Shown: positions 23,624 to 33,016 of the stretch, in pieces
How the letters are laid out: each line of letters begins with the position of its first letter
How positions within the stretch are numbered: the first letter of the stretch is position 1
Source of the DNA: Spirochaetales bacterium
GTDB lineage: Bacteria; Spirochaetota; Spirochaetia; Treponematales; UBA12059
Reading direction: 5' to 3'
Assembly: GCA_016926955.1 (NCBI GenBank)
Contig: JAFGNN010000074.1
Location: 35,726 to 99,725, forward strand
Length of the DNA stretch: 64,000 nucleotides
Made by a program: the position numbers and the translations under genes
Notes under the pieces: model-generated
What the model saw: only the letters and a program-made list of their open reading frames with translations
Database searches by the model: none
What the model was told of the DNA's origin: nothing

Positions 23624-25528
23624 TCAGGGCATCGCCTCCGGGCTCATGTAGACCAAGGCCCGCCCCGCGGCAACCGTGACGGTGGCCGTATTGCCTGAAA
23701 CCGCGATGGTGCCGAGCGTGCCCGTTCCGGCCGCGTCGACGAGCCCGTCGCCGGCGGGGTTCGAGTCCGCGACCAGGATCCAGTTCCCGTCCGCCGGGAA
23801 CGAGGCGGTCCAGAACCGCTCGTCACCTGTGAAGTTCAGGAAGACCGCGAAGGCGTTGTCGCCGGCGCCCTTCGACACCCAGGCCAGCGCGCCCGAACCC
23901 CAGGTATTGGGTTGGCCCGCCGTGTCGGTCATGTTCCACGACCACGCTCCCGACAAAGCCGGGTCCGATTCCGCTACGTGCAGGTTCTTGTGCCCGATGC
24001 GGAGCGCGATGAGTCCCGCGTAGTAGTCCTTGAGCGCCGCGTTCGCGATTTCCAGCGTCGTCCACGGGACTGCGTTGTTGGCCGAGCTGGTGGCGTTGGT
24101 CGTGTTGTTCCCGTAGTGCACGCGCCCCACTTCTTCGCCCATCCACAGCATGGGAATGCCCATGGCGGTGAGAAGGTGCGTCGCGGCGAGTCGGGCGACG
24201 GCCGGCCCTGCCGGTGCGATCTTGCCGTCAAACCACCAGCCCACTCCCTGGATGGTCCGCTCGTCGTGGCTCGAGTGGTAGTTGATGACCGAGGAGGGCC
24301 AGGTCCAGCCCCAGTCCTTGGCGTGGTAGGTGCTCGTGCCGAGGTTGCCGTAGGCGGTATCGAAGAGCGAGCCCCAGACCGTGTCCTTCCAGCCCGCGCC
24401 CCAGCTCGCGATGACGCCCGAGCCATCCGCGTTGTCGTAGGCCTTGATCAGGTTGTTGTGGTCCCCGTTGAATTCCTCGAAGATCCAGTAGCGGCCGGGG
24501 TATTCCGCGCGGAGCCCGTCGACTATGCCGATCAGGGCGGCGGCGTCGAGGTTCTCGGTGGAGTCGAAGCGGAAGCCGTCGACGCTGTATTCGTCGAGCC
24601 ACAGCTTGAGGTTGTCGCGCACGTAGGCCGCGGAAGCGGGCTCGGAAAGGTCGAAGCGCGGGCCCCAGGGCGTATCGCCCTCGAAGTAGCGCTCCGCGTC
24701 GATGGCCCAGAGCGGATTCTCGTGGCTCGAGTGGTTGTAGACCACGTCCATGATGACCGCGATGCCCGCCCCGTGCAGGGAGTCGACCAGGGCTTTGAGG
24801 TCGCCGACCGTCGAGCCGTCCGCGGCGCTCGAGCCGCAGGAATTCTCCGGAGCAGACCAGTGGCTCGTGTTGTAGCCCCAGCTGTAGTCCGCGCCGGGCC
24901 ATTCCTGCACCGGCATCAGCTCGACCGCGTTGACGCCGAGATCCACCAAATAGGGAATGCGCTCGATCGCTTTGCGGAAGGCGCCGCCAGAAACCGGCGC
25001 GGTCGATCCGGCGCTGTCCGCGAAATCCTCGACGTGGAGCTCGTAGATGACGAGCCTGTCGCGCGGGGGGCGGGTCCAGGACGTCGTAGTCCAGTCATGG
25101 TGGGCGGGGCTCGAAGGATCGCTCGGGTCGAGGATGATCGCGTTGGTGTATTCCGCGTCGAACGCCGCGCCGTAGGGGTCGCCGACGTAGCCCCCATTTT
25201 CCGTGAAATCGGCTGACCAATACTTGTACTCGTGGCCGGGCGCGGCGTACTCGGCGACGGCCGTCCACCAGCCGGGCGAGGCTGCCTCGGCCATTGCCGT
25301 ATTCCCCCAGCCGTTGAAGTCGCCGCGCACGGAGAGGGAACTGACCGTCGGCGCGTACACGACAAAGCGGGTACCGAGACCCTCGATGTATTCAGCGCCC
25401 GGCCGGCCGGTTCCCGTATAGTCGACGTAGTCGATGGGGCCGGCAGGGCCGCTCGGGGCGCAGGCGGCGAGGAGCAACGCGGTGAGGACGAGGGCGGCGG
25501 GCGCCGGACGGAGGGCGGACCTGGACAT
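23624..25528 (-). CDS. exported GH13 alpha-glucan-active lipoprotein with CBM48
   Basis: A 634-residue glycoside hydrolase family 13 protein. The signal peptide ends in a lipobox (LLLAAC, Cys near residue 23). An early-set/CBM48 domain (RFVVYAPTVSSLSVRGDFNGWG) precedes the barrel. GH13 regions are present: DVVYNH, GFRFDSTENL (nucleophile Asp near 323), IFEEFNGD (acid Glu near 351) and NYHSSHDE near 420. The overall layout is like GlgB/GlgX or malto-oligosyltrehalose hydrolase, but it is anchored at the surface, so it probably trims external alpha-glucans. A LacI-type operator lies in front of it. Confidence 0.9.
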   Translation of the reverse strand: MSRSALRPAPAALVLTALLLAACAPSGPAGPIDYVDYTGTGRPGAEYIEGLGTRFVVYAPTVSSLSVRGDFNGWGNTAMAEAASPGWWTAVAEYAAPGHEYKYWSADFTENGGYVGDPYGAAFDAEYTNAIILDPSDPSSPAHHDWTTTSWTRPPRDRLVIYELHVEDFADSAGSTAPVSGGAFRKAIERIPYLVDLGVNAVELMPVQEWPGADYSWGYNTSHWSAPENSCGSSAADGSTVGDLKALVDSLHGAGIAVIMDVVYNHSSHENPLWAIDAERYFEGDTPWGPRFDLSEPASAAYVRDNLKLWLDEYSVDGFRFDSTENLDAAALIGIVDGLRAEYPGRYWIFEEFNGDHNNLIKAYDNADGSGVIASWGAGWKDTVWGSLFDTAYGNLGTSTYHAKDWGWTWPSSVINYHSSHDERTIQGVGWWFDGKIAPAGPAVARLAATHLLTAMGIPMLWMGEEVGRVHYGNNTTNATSSANNAVPWTTLEIANAALKDYYAGLIALRIGHKNLHVAESDPALSGAWSWNMTDTAGQPNTWGSGALAWVSKGAGDNAFAVFLNFTGDERFWTASFPADGNWILVADSNPAGDGLVDAAGTGTLGTIAVSGNTATVTVAAGRALVYMSPEAMP

Positions 25529-25563
25529 GGCGGCGTACCTCGGATCGGTGGGTGCGGTTTTGC

Positions 25564-25605
25564 TAAACCGGTTTACACCCTATCCGAACGTCGCGCCGCC
25601 GTAAA
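25564..25605 (-). promoter_or_regulatory. promoter and LacI-family operator of the GH13 gene
   Basis: On the minus strand, TTTACG (25605-25600), 17 bases, TAGGGT (25582-25577), then the perfect 12-bp palindrome TAAACCGGTTTA (25575-25564). The central CG and A/T-rich arms are typical of LacI/GalR-family operators. Its position at the transcription start implies direct repression. Confidence 0.75.
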
Positions 25606-25710
25606 GGGGCGTTTTTCGCGGCGAGCGCCTCCGCGCCCGCCCGCCGCCCCGATAGAACCACGGCGACCCGCCGCCTCGGGGAGGGTGGGGCGAGCATAGA
25701 GCCCCGGCGC

Positions 25711-27582
25711 CTATTCTTCCCCCGTCCTCCCGATCGCGCCTCGATCCGGAAGCGACAGCGCCGCTCCGGACCCGGACGCGTCCCCGGTGCGGAAGAAGCG
25801 GATGGCCTCGACCAGGGTCGCGGCGAGGCCGGCGAGCTCCGTGGCGGTGCCGGAGAGCTCCTCGCTGGAGGCCGCGTTGCGCTGGATGACCAGGTCGAGC
25901 TGGACCAAGGCCGCGTTGATCTGGCCGGCGCCCGTCACCTGTTCGCGGCTCGCGGCGGCGATCTCGTGGACCAGCTCGGCGGTCTGCCGGATGTCGGGGA
26001 CGATGCCGCCGATCAGGCGGCCGGCACGGTCGGATACGTCCAGGCTGGAGACGGCGAGCCCGGAGATTTCCGCGGCGGCGGTGCCGCTCCGCTCGGCCAG
26101 CTTGCGGACCTCGCTCGCGACCACGGCGAAGCCCTTGCCCGACTCGCCCGCGCGCGCCGCCTCGATGGCGGCGTTGAGGGCCAGCAGGTTGGTCTGCCGC
26201 GCTATTTCCTCGATGATGCCGATGCGCGACGCGATGTCCTTCATGGCGGCCACGGCGGCCGACACGGCCCTACCGCCCTCCTCGGCGTTGCCCGCCGTGC
26301 GGCGCACCAGCGCCTCGGTGGCCGCCGCGTGGTCGGCGTTCGTCTGGATCGAGGCGCTCATCTGCTCCATGGACGACGAGACTTCCTCGCCGGCGGCGGC
26401 CTGGGCCGCGGCGCCTTCGGAGAGCTCCCGGGCCATGCCGTCGATGCGCTCCGAGCCTTCGGCGACCCGGCCCGCCCCGTCGCGTATGCCCTCGACGGCG
26501 GCCACGATCGAGCCCCGTAATCCGGCCAGCGCGTGCGCGGTCGCGCCGAGCTCGTCGCGACGCCCCGCCAGCGCCGCGCTCTCCGAGCGCTCGGAAAAGT
26601 CCCCGTCGGCGAAGGCGGAAACGGCGGCGACCGTGACGCCGAGCGGCTTGGTCACCGAGCGCCTGGCCAGCAGGGCGACCAGGATCATGACGAGGAGCAG
26701 GGTGGCGCCGTAAATGGCGAAGCTCTGCAGGAAGAAGGCGTTCCGCTCGGCCACCACGGCGGAGACGTCGATGCGGTACTTGGCGTAGCCGATGGCCTTG
26801 CCCGAGTAGTCGCGCAGGGGGTAGTAGGCGAGGGCGATTCCGCCATCGCGCGTGACGAGCGCGTCCTTGCCCGCGAGCGCGGCCAGGGTCGCCGCGGCGT
26901 CCTCGCCGGGCTCCTTCTCGAAGTTGGAACCGGCCAGGAAGTACTCGCCGGCCAGGTTGATCGAGACGACGCTGAGCTCGAAGCCCCCCTCGAGCACGGA
27001 GGCCGGAAGCCCGGCCGCGAGCCGCTCGATGAAGGGCGTGTCGAGGCCGCCGCCGAATTCGACAGTGCCGGCGTGGGCGCCGTCGGCGGTCGCGACCGGC
27101 CTGACCACCCGGAAGCCGAGGTCGCCGACGCCCACCTCGAGGCCTTCGACCGGGCGCTTGGAGCGGTTGGCCTCGACCACGGTGGCGCGGAAGGAGGAAA
27201 GGTCGTCGTCGAATTTCTCGGGCTTGTGGAGCCGGAGGTAGGAGCGCGAATCCGGCCAGTGGAACTGGTACTGGGCGATGCTGTACTCGGCCCTGGTCGC
27301 CCGGTAGAAGGGCAGGGTCAGCTCGAGGAGCCGCGCGCGGTCGCGGGCGCCGAAAGCCTCCGCCACCTCCGGATCGACGAGCACCGAGTCGAGGAAGAGC
27401 TTGCCGAGCGAGCGGTAACGCTCGAGGGCCTCGCTCAGCGCCTGGTGCTTGAGCTCCGCGAGGGTGCTTATGGTCGCGTTCGAGGACGACTCGATGCCGC
27501 TCAGGTCTTTTACGGCCAGGACGCCGTACTGGATCAGCATGAGGGCGAGCAGGGGCAGCAGCAACTTTCCGCGTATCTTCAA
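25711..27582 (-). CDS. methyl-accepting chemotaxis protein with a dCache_3-like sensor
   Basis: A 623-residue chemoreceptor. TM1 (residues 7-25) is followed by a periplasmic sensor of about 260 residues resembling dCache_3 ([24 protein letters not shown]), then TM2 near residue 290, a HAMP domain and the signalling hairpin. The tip [22 protein letters not shown] is canonical. There is no C-terminal CheR-binding pentapeptide. The start is a TTG at 27582 with GGAGG 6 bases upstream; no ATG fits. No chemotaxis kinase genes are nearby. It lies directly upstream of the GH13 glucanase gene on the same strand. Confidence 0.92.
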   Translation of the reverse strand: MKIRGKLLLPLLALMLIQYGVLAVKDLSGIESSSNATISTLAELKHQALSEALERYRSLGKLFLDSVLVDPEVAEAFGARDRARLLELTLPFYRATRAEYSIAQYQFHWPDSRSYLRLHKPEKFDDDLSSFRATVVEANRSKRPVEGLEVGVGDLGFRVVRPVATADGAHAGTVEFGGGLDTPFIERLAAGLPASVLEGGFELSVVSINLAGEYFLAGSNFEKEPGEDAAATLAALAGKDALVTRDGGIALAYYPLRDYSGKAIGYAKYRIDVSAVVAERNAFFLQSFAIYGATLLLVMILVALLARRSVTKPLGVTVAAVSAFADGDFSERSESAALAGRRDELGATAHALAGLRGSIVAAVEGIRDGAGRVAEGSERIDGMARELSEGAAAQAAAGEEVSSSMEQMSASIQTNADHAAATEALVRRTAGNAEEGGRAVSAAVAAMKDIASRIGIIEEIARQTNLLALNAAIEAARAGESGKGFAVVASEVRKLAERSGTAAAEISGLAVSSLDVSDRAGRLIGGIVPDIRQTAELVHEIAAASREQVTGAGQINAALVQLDLVIQRNAASSEELSGTATELAGLAATLVEAIRFFRTGDASGSGAALSLPDRGAIGRTGEE

Positions 27583-27780
27583 GCAAGGCCTCCGGTGGCG
27601 CGCGGCGGCGCGCGGCGGCGCGCAAACAAAAGGTTATGGAAAAATGACCGCGCCGCAAGGTCTGTCGCCCTTCGCGCGGAGCCGCTTGCGCCGGAGGCCC
27701 GCGCGGCGCTACGCTGGCGGCCTGTCGGAACCCGGGCGAAGGCCCGTTCCCTCATCCCTTTTCGTCCCGCGGAGGTTTCC

Positions 27781-28332
27781 ATGGCCGATTCGAACGATAC
27801 GCAGGCGCGCGTCCAGGGACAGGTCGCCCGGCCCGGCAGGGCGCCCACCTCGGTGCGGCAAAAGATCTTCGACGCGCTGGGCTGGCTGGCCTTCGCGTTG
27901 CTCGTGCCGCCGGCCCTGTCCATGCTGGGCCTGCCGAAGCTGCAGGAGCTGGTGTCCGGCGAGCTCGGCGCCTGGGGCTCGCCCTTCGCCCTGGTCATGT
28001 ACTTCTACGCGCTGCTCTTCCTCCGCGTCATCTTCGGAACGGACCAGCGCTACTTCCCGGTCGTGCTCGGCTACCTGGTCAGCTTCCTCTGTTTCTCCAA
28101 TTCGCTCGACATCGGCGCCATGGCCTGGTTCCGCGAGGCGCTCCACAAGGTTCCCGCGCTCTCGTACGACGCCATCAGCTTCGCCTTCGGCGTGATCGCC
28201 GTCTTCCTCGGCAACGCGCTGTCCCGCGCCCGAAAGGCCGGCGCGGTGGTCGACCTGATCGTGCTCGTGCTCGTGCCCGCCGCCGGCGTCTTCCTGTCGG
28301 GCCTCTACCTGCCGCCCCTGCTCGGAATGTAG
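27781..28332 (+). CDS. integral membrane protein, unknown
   Basis: A 183-residue protein: about 30 polar N-terminal residues, then four or five hydrophobic segments (near residues 36-52, 66-86, 92-112, 125-150 and 155-180). GGAGG lies 6 bases before the ATG. No conserved motif is recognised. It stands alone between a divergent chemoreceptor and a Nudix gene. A run of nine or more G residues follows its stop, near 28338. Confidence 0.6.
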   Translation: MADSNDTQARVQGQVARPGRAPTSVRQKIFDALGWLAFALLVPPALSMLGLPKLQELVSGELGAWGSPFALVMYFYALLFLRVIFGTDQRYFPVVLGYLVSFLCFSNSLDIGAMAWFREALHKVPALSYDAISFAFGVIAVFLGNALSRARKAGAVVDLIVLVLVPAAGVFLSGLYLPPLLGM

Positions 28333-28467
28333 AAGGAGGGGGGGGGAAGTCCCGGCCCCGCGCGGCCTCGAGAAGGGCCGCGCGGCCCCCAAGCTCGCCG
28401 TACCCTCCCGCCGGGGCCGCCCTCCCCGCGTACGGCCGCCCTATAAAGTGTCCGCCGCCCTCCCGGC

Positions 28468-28497
28468 TTGCGGCGACAGCCCGGCGGGGCGTAAGCT
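28468..28497 (+). promoter_or_regulatory. promoter for a leaderless Nudix message
   Basis: TTGCGG (28468-28473), 18 bases, TAAGCT (28492-28497), 7 bases, ATG at 28505. No ribosome binding site fits between the box and the start codon. Apart from a G-rich run after 28333, the rest of 28333-28504 holds nothing I can name. Confidence 0.6.
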
Positions 28498-28504
28498 TCC
28501 AGCC

Positions 28505-29068
28505 ATGGACGAGAAGAAGTGCGCCTGGCGCGAGACCTCCAGCCGCCCCCTGGCGGACTGCCGCATCTTCGGGGTGCGCGAGTGCGAACGCGAGACCGAC
28601 TGCGGCAAGAAGGGCCGTTTCTACCTGGTGGACGCGCCCGACTGGGCGGGCATCATTCCCGTGGTGGACACGGCCGCGGGCCGGCACTTCGTCATGATCC
28701 GCCAGTTCCGGCACGGTACGGGGCGCTTCTGCTACGAGTTCCCCGGCGGCATCGTCGACCCGGGCGAGGATCCCGCCCAGGCGGTGGCCCGCGAGCTCCG
28801 CGAGGAGACCGGCTACCGGGCGGGCTTCGTGGTGCCGCTCGGCGTGCTCTCGCCGAACCCCGCCTTCATGACCAACACCTTCCACGCGTACATCGCCGAG
28901 GGCTGCGTGCTCGAGTGCGAGCAGTGCCTCGACGAGCACGAGGACATCGAGGTGCGCCTGGTGCCCGAGCGCGAGGCCATCGACCTGGTGGGCGCCGAGG
29001 ACTTCGGCCACGCGCTCATGACGGCCACGCTCTTCTTCTACATGCGCTATCGCGGCCTGTCGATGTAG
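28505..29068 (+). CDS. Nudix hydrolase, ADP-ribose pyrophosphatase type
   Basis: A 187-residue Nudix protein. The box GGIVDPGEDPAQAVARELREETGY (from residue 80) is complete, including the REL/RxEETG metal site. The Pro about 16 residues after the box, in VLSPNPAF, is a mark of ADP-ribose pyrophosphatases. It would cleave ADP-ribose to AMP and ribose-5-P. That is relevant here because a sirtuin/ADP-ribosylglycohydrolase pair in the same window releases ADP-ribose species. Confidence 0.88.
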   Translation: MDEKKCAWRETSSRPLADCRIFGVRECERETDCGKKGRFYLVDAPDWAGIIPVVDTAAGRHFVMIRQFRHGTGRFCYEFPGGIVDPGEDPAQAVARELREETGYRAGFVVPLGVLSPNPAFMTNTFHAYIAEGCVLECEQCLDEHEDIEVRLVPEREAIDLVGAEDFGHALMTATLFFYMRYRGLSM

Positions 29069-29120
29069 GCCGGGCGAGCGACGCCGGTCCCGCCCGAGGG
29101 GCGCGGGGCCGCGCGGCCGC

Positions 29121-31454
29121 TCAAGCCTCCCGTTCCCCGGCCGACCCGGCTTCCGCTTCCGCTTCGCTTCCGGCCTGCTCAGTCGCGACGGACGGGAAGT
29201 CGGCTTCGTCGTCCTCCGTCGGGGCCTCGATGACGAAGCGCTCCGTCGCGCCTTTGACGCCCGAGGCCAGCTCGCCGGTGCGGTCGGCCTCGGCGCGGAG
29301 CTGCACCACGATGCCGCGCAGGCCGTCGGTCTCCTTGTCGACCGCGGCCGAGAGCTGGCGGAGCACCGCGCTCGAGCGGCCGAGCCCCGTGACGCTTTCG
29401 GACACCTCGCGGTTGGCCAGGCGGATACCGTTCGCGCCTTCCTTCACCTTGGTTGAGAGCCCGTCCATGCGCTCGAGCTCGACCACGAGACGCCTGCCTT
29501 CCTCGCTTTCCGCGACCATGGCCTCGCGTATGCCGGATTCGAGGGTTCCGACGCGGTCGATCAGGGCGCGGACATGGGCGAACGAGGTGTCGGCGTCGCC
29601 CGAGCGCTCGCGCATGGCCTCGACCGCCTCGTTGACCTCGGTCAGGATGGCCTGGATCTCCTTGGATCGCTCGGCGGTGGACTCGGCCAGCTTGCGGATC
29701 TCGTCGGCGACCACCGCGAAGCCCCTGCCCGAGTCGCCGGCGTGGGCGGCCTCTATGGCGGCGTTCATGGCCAGCAGGTTGGTCTGGCTGGCTATGCTCG
29801 CGATTACCTCGCTGGCCTCGCCCAGGCTGCCGGACTTGCGGAGCACGTCCTCCGACAGCTCGCGCACGCCCGAGATGGTCGCGGAACCGGTCTCGGAGGA
29901 CTTCCTGAGCTCGCCGAAGGCTTCGTCCATGCCGGCTATCATCGCACCGGAGCTCGTGAGGCGTTCGGAAAAGGCGTCGATGGACGAGCGCGAACGCTCG
30001 AGGGCCTTGGACTGCTCGGCGACCAGGGCGGTCAGGCCGTCGGCATCGCCGCTGATGCCGATGACCGCTTCCGCTGATCCCCTGAGGCGCTCGTCCTGGG
30101 CTTCGGCCAGCTCATGGAGGCGTGTCGTCGTCGTGGCGATGCGGCTGATGGTCTTCTCGGTGGCGCTCGTGGCCTGCGCGAGGTCGCGGGCGCCGGTCTC
30201 CAGCTCCGCCACCGAGCCGCGAACCGAGCGGACGATCTCGGATACCGAGGCGCCCACCTCGTTGAAGCCGGCTATGAGCGCGCCGATCTCGTCCTGCCGG
30301 CGGGAATCCAGGCGGCCCGAGAAGTCGCCGTCCGCCATGCGAGCGAAGGCCATGGCCACCGAGGTGACGGGCCGCGTGACCGCGCGCGCGGTGAACAGGG
30401 TGGCTCCGAGCAGGAGCAGTACGAGGGCGAGGGCGGTCGTCGCCATGCCGATGGCGGCCTCGTTGGCGGCCTTCTCCGCGAGCGCGACGGGGACGGAGGT
30501 CACGAGCCGCCAGGTGGCGATGCCGCCGATGTCCACGGTCGCGACCGCGCCGTACGAGGGCTGCCCGCTCAGGATCGAGTCGAAGGCTATCGGCTCGGCG
30601 ACCTTGGTCTCGGTGTTCCAGGCGCCATCGCCCGCGGTGGCGGCGGAAAGCGCGTCCGCGGCCTCGAGCAGGACGGCGGCGCCCTCGCTTTCCACCTCGT
30701 CGAACGGTTTGGCCACGAGGGCCGGATCCGTGTGCCCGAGTATCATCCCCTCGGGCGATACCAGGGCGGACCATGAGGCGGCGACGTCCGCGCCCTCGCC
30801 CGCGCCGACCTGTTCCGAGAGCGTGGCCAGGTCGATGTCGAGCCCGAACACGCCGTACGCGGTGCCATAGGGGTCGATCAGGGGTACGGAAATGGTGGTC
30901 ATGAGGGTTCCGGCGTAATCGTCGTCGAGGTAGGGCTCGAGCACGACGGGGCGAAGGGCCCGGATCGCCTCGCGGAAGTAGTCTTCCTCGTAGTAGTCCT
31001 CGCCCCAATAGAGCAGCTCCTCTGCGATGCCGCCCGATTCGTCGCGGTAGAGCCAGGGCGAGAAGCCGCCGGTCTCGTCGTAGCCTTCGGCGCCGACGAA
31101 ATCCGCGTCGCCGCCGTCCCAGGCGTCGGGCAGGAAGAGCGCCCATGCCGCGTAGAAGTAATCGTCGCGCTCGAGCGCGGAGCGGAAGATGGCCGGCGGA
31201 AAGTTCCGCTCGGCGAGACCCGCGTCGCGCGCTTTCATGAGGGTGTCCGCGATCTGGACGGCCGTCGAGGCGGCCGACGAGAGTTCGTGCGAGAGCTCGG
31301 CCGCCCGTTCGGAGGCGAGGCGCTGGAAGTAGTAGATGGAGGCTTCCCGCAGCGAGCGCCAGGAGCTCCAGGCGCTCAGGGCCTGGAAGGCGAGTACCGC
31401 GGGCAGAATGGCCACGAACATGAAAAACAGGATGCGGGTGCGGAATTTCCTCAT
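29121..31454 (-). CDS. methyl-accepting chemotaxis protein with a dCache_1-like sensor
   Basis: A 777-residue chemoreceptor. The ATG at 31454 (GGAG 8 bases upstream) is chosen over 31484, so the protein opens [21 protein letters not shown], a typical TM1. A dCache_1-like sensor of about 330 residues follows (acidic loop EDYYEEDYF, then [24 protein letters not shown]). TM2 lies near 345, then HAMP and the signalling domain with tip [22 protein letters not shown]. dCache_1 domains of this size often bind amino acids or other small carboxylates. The acidic C-terminal tail has no pentapeptide. Confidence 0.92.
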   Translation of the reverse strand: MRKFRTRILFFMFVAILPAVLAFQALSAWSSWRSLREASIYYFQRLASERAAELSHELSSAASTAVQIADTLMKARDAGLAERNFPPAIFRSALERDDYFYAAWALFLPDAWDGGDADFVGAEGYDETGGFSPWLYRDESGGIAEELLYWGEDYYEEDYFREAIRALRPVVLEPYLDDDYAGTLMTTISVPLIDPYGTAYGVFGLDIDLATLSEQVGAGEGADVAASWSALVSPEGMILGHTDPALVAKPFDEVESEGAAVLLEAADALSAATAGDGAWNTETKVAEPIAFDSILSGQPSYGAVATVDIGGIATWRLVTSVPVALAEKAANEAAIGMATTALALVLLLLGATLFTARAVTRPVTSVAMAFARMADGDFSGRLDSRRQDEIGALIAGFNEVGASVSEIVRSVRGSVAELETGARDLAQATSATEKTISRIATTTTRLHELAEAQDERLRGSAEAVIGISGDADGLTALVAEQSKALERSRSSIDAFSERLTSSGAMIAGMDEAFGELRKSSETGSATISGVRELSEDVLRKSGSLGEASEVIASIASQTNLLAMNAAIEAAHAGDSGRGFAVVADEIRKLAESTAERSKEIQAILTEVNEAVEAMRERSGDADTSFAHVRALIDRVGTLESGIREAMVAESEEGRRLVVELERMDGLSTKVKEGANGIRLANREVSESVTGLGRSSAVLRQLSAAVDKETDGLRGIVVQLRAEADRTGELASGVKGATERFVIEAPTEDDEADFPSVATEQAGSEAEAEAGSAGEREA

Positions 31455-31495
31455 CGGGACTGCTCCGGGAGGGCGGCTGCCCAAGGCCGGCGAGC

Positions 31496-31540
31496 GCTTC
31501 CGGCCGAGCGCCCCCGGCCCCGAGCGAGGGGGCCGGAAGC
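31496..31540. repeat. competing stem-loops upstream of the chemoreceptor
   Basis: GCTTCCGGCC (31496-31505) pairs with GGCCGGAAGC (31531-31540). Alternatively CCGGCCCC (31514-31521) pairs with GGGGCCGG (31529-31536). The two pairings exclude each other because they share the right arm. The region lies in the leader of the chemoreceptor gene (31455-31659). Otherwise that stretch shows nothing recognisable. Confidence 0.4.
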
Positions 31541-31659
31541 TGCCGATCGCGCCTGCCGGCTTCCCAGTCTAGTGTCCCGGGCCGCGCGACGCCATGCCGG
31601 AGCAGCGCTTTGGCGGGATCTTGGAATCCCGAGGCCTCGTAGCGGCCCCGTCGAGGGCC

Positions 31660-32898
31660 TCAGATCACGAAGCGCCCCTTCGAGATCAGGGGAAGCTCCT
31701 GACCGGCGGCGTCGACGCCCGTCACCTCGACCGCGTCGGAGCCTATCATCAGGTCCTCGTGGACCATGGACTCGTTGAAGCCGAGCTTCGATCGCTCGCC
31801 CTCGGCCACGGACTCGATGCCGCGGTACGCCTCCTCGTAGGCCGAGCCGAGCGCGACGTGGCAGGCGGCGTTCTCGTCGATCAGCGCGTTGCCGAAGACC
31901 AGCCCGCTCCGGAAGATGGGGCCCGAGCCGTCGACCAGGGCCACCTCGCCGAGGCGCCTGGCGCCCGTGTCGGTCTCCACCCAGCGGGCCAGGGCGTCGG
32001 CGTTCTCGTCGGCGCCGAAGTCCACGAGCTGGCCGGCCTTGAATTCGATCCAGGCGCCGCGGACCTTCTGGCCGTACAGGTCGAAGGGGCGGGTGCAGGC
32101 CGCGCGGCCCTCGGTGCCGCGCCAGTCGGGACTGGCGAAGACTTCCTCTGTGGGCAGGTTCGGATAGAAATTCCGCCCGTCCGGGGTGGTTGAGCCGCCT
32201 CCGATCCAGTTGGATTCGGGCGCCAGGGCCACGCGCAGGTCCGTGCCCGGTCCCCTGAAGCGCACCGCGCGCAGCTGGAGTCCGTTGAGCCTGCGCGCGC
32301 GCTCCTGCAGCGCTTCCATGTGCTCGCGGACCGCCCGGGCCGGGTCGGGTGCGTCGAGACGGAGTATGGGCACGAGCTCCTTCCAGAGCGCGGCTTCAGG
32401 GTCCGTGGGGACGGGGCGCTTCGAGCCTTCGAAGACGGCCTTGCCCCAGGCGGCCGTGGGCGAGGGGGCGACGCACCAGGCGATGCGGTTCGAGATGACC
32501 GCGTCGTGGTAGTTCTTGACCGCGAGGGATCGGGCGCGGCCCATGCGCTGGAGGCGGGCGGGGTCCGCGCCTTCCATCGTGGCCGGATCCTCCTCGCCGA
32601 GGATGTTGAGCGCCGACCAGCCCTCCTCGACGTAGGCGTCGAAGATGCGCTGGGTCAGGAGCGGCGTGTCGTCGAGCCACTCCTCGCGGATCAAGTCCGC
32701 CTGCGCGCGCGCGAGTCGCATGTCGGCCCAGTCCACGCGCACCGCTCGGGCGCCGAGCTCGTAGGCGCGGCGGGCGCAGGCCAGCGCGAGCTCGCGGTTG
32801 ACGGCCTCGCAGGCGATGCGGAGGCGGCCTCCGGCCTTGAAATCGAGGCAGGTGTCGACGAGGACGGCGGCGTATGCGTTCATTTCGCGTTCGGTCAT
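31660..32898 (-). CDS. M29-family metallo-aminopeptidase (AmpS/PepS type)
   Basis: A 412-residue peptidase, the family's usual length. The C-terminal metal-binding half is intact: NLPTEEVFASPD, GQLVDFGADENADAL, LIDENAACHVALGSAY and ESMVHEDLMIGSDAVEVTG supply the Glu, His, Tyr and Asp ligands of the two-metal (Zn or Co) site. It releases N-terminal residues from peptides in the cytoplasm. GGAG lies 8 bases before the ATG. Transcribed alone. No signal peptide. Confidence 0.92.
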   Translation of the reverse strand: MTEREMNAYAAVLVDTCLDFKAGGRLRIACEAVNRELALACARRAYELGARAVRVDWADMRLARAQADLIREEWLDDTPLLTQRIFDAYVEEGWSALNILGEEDPATMEGADPARLQRMGRARSLAVKNYHDAVISNRIAWCVAPSPTAAWGKAVFEGSKRPVPTDPEAALWKELVPILRLDAPDPARAVREHMEALQERARRLNGLQLRAVRFRGPGTDLRVALAPESNWIGGGSTTPDGRNFYPNLPTEEVFASPDWRGTEGRAACTRPFDLYGQKVRGAWIEFKAGQLVDFGADENADALARWVETDTGARRLGEVALVDGSGPIFRSGLVFGNALIDENAACHVALGSAYEEAYRGIESVAEGERSKLGFNESMVHEDLMIGSDAVEVTGVDAAGQELPLISKGRFVI

Positions 32899-32980
32899 GG
32901 AAGGTGCTCCTTTCAGGGCGCGCGGTGAAGGCGCGGCGGTCGATTATACCACGTGAATCGGAGCGGGGCCGACGGACGCG

Positions 32981-33009
32981 TTGACGCCGTCTTCCGGGGC
33001 CGCTAGGCT
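32981..33009 (+). promoter_or_regulatory. promoter for the leaderless aroK-aroA message
   Basis: TTGACG (32981-32986), 17 bases, TAGGCT (33004-33009), 7 bases, ATG at 33017. No Shine-Dalgarno site is present. The -10, the spacer length and the distance to the ATG are identical to those in front of aroB (47419-47447, minus strand). Confidence 0.78.
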
Positions 33010-33016
33010 CGCCGTC

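Noticed and set aside
23912..25216. 434-codon plus-strand frame opposite the GH13 gene
   Set aside because: Antisense of intact GH13 catalytic motifs; Val/Arg/Gly-rich with no homology signal.
28333..28346. Poly-G tract as a phase-variation switch
   Set aside because: It lies after a stop codon, not inside a gene or between promoter elements, so slippage would have no obvious effect.
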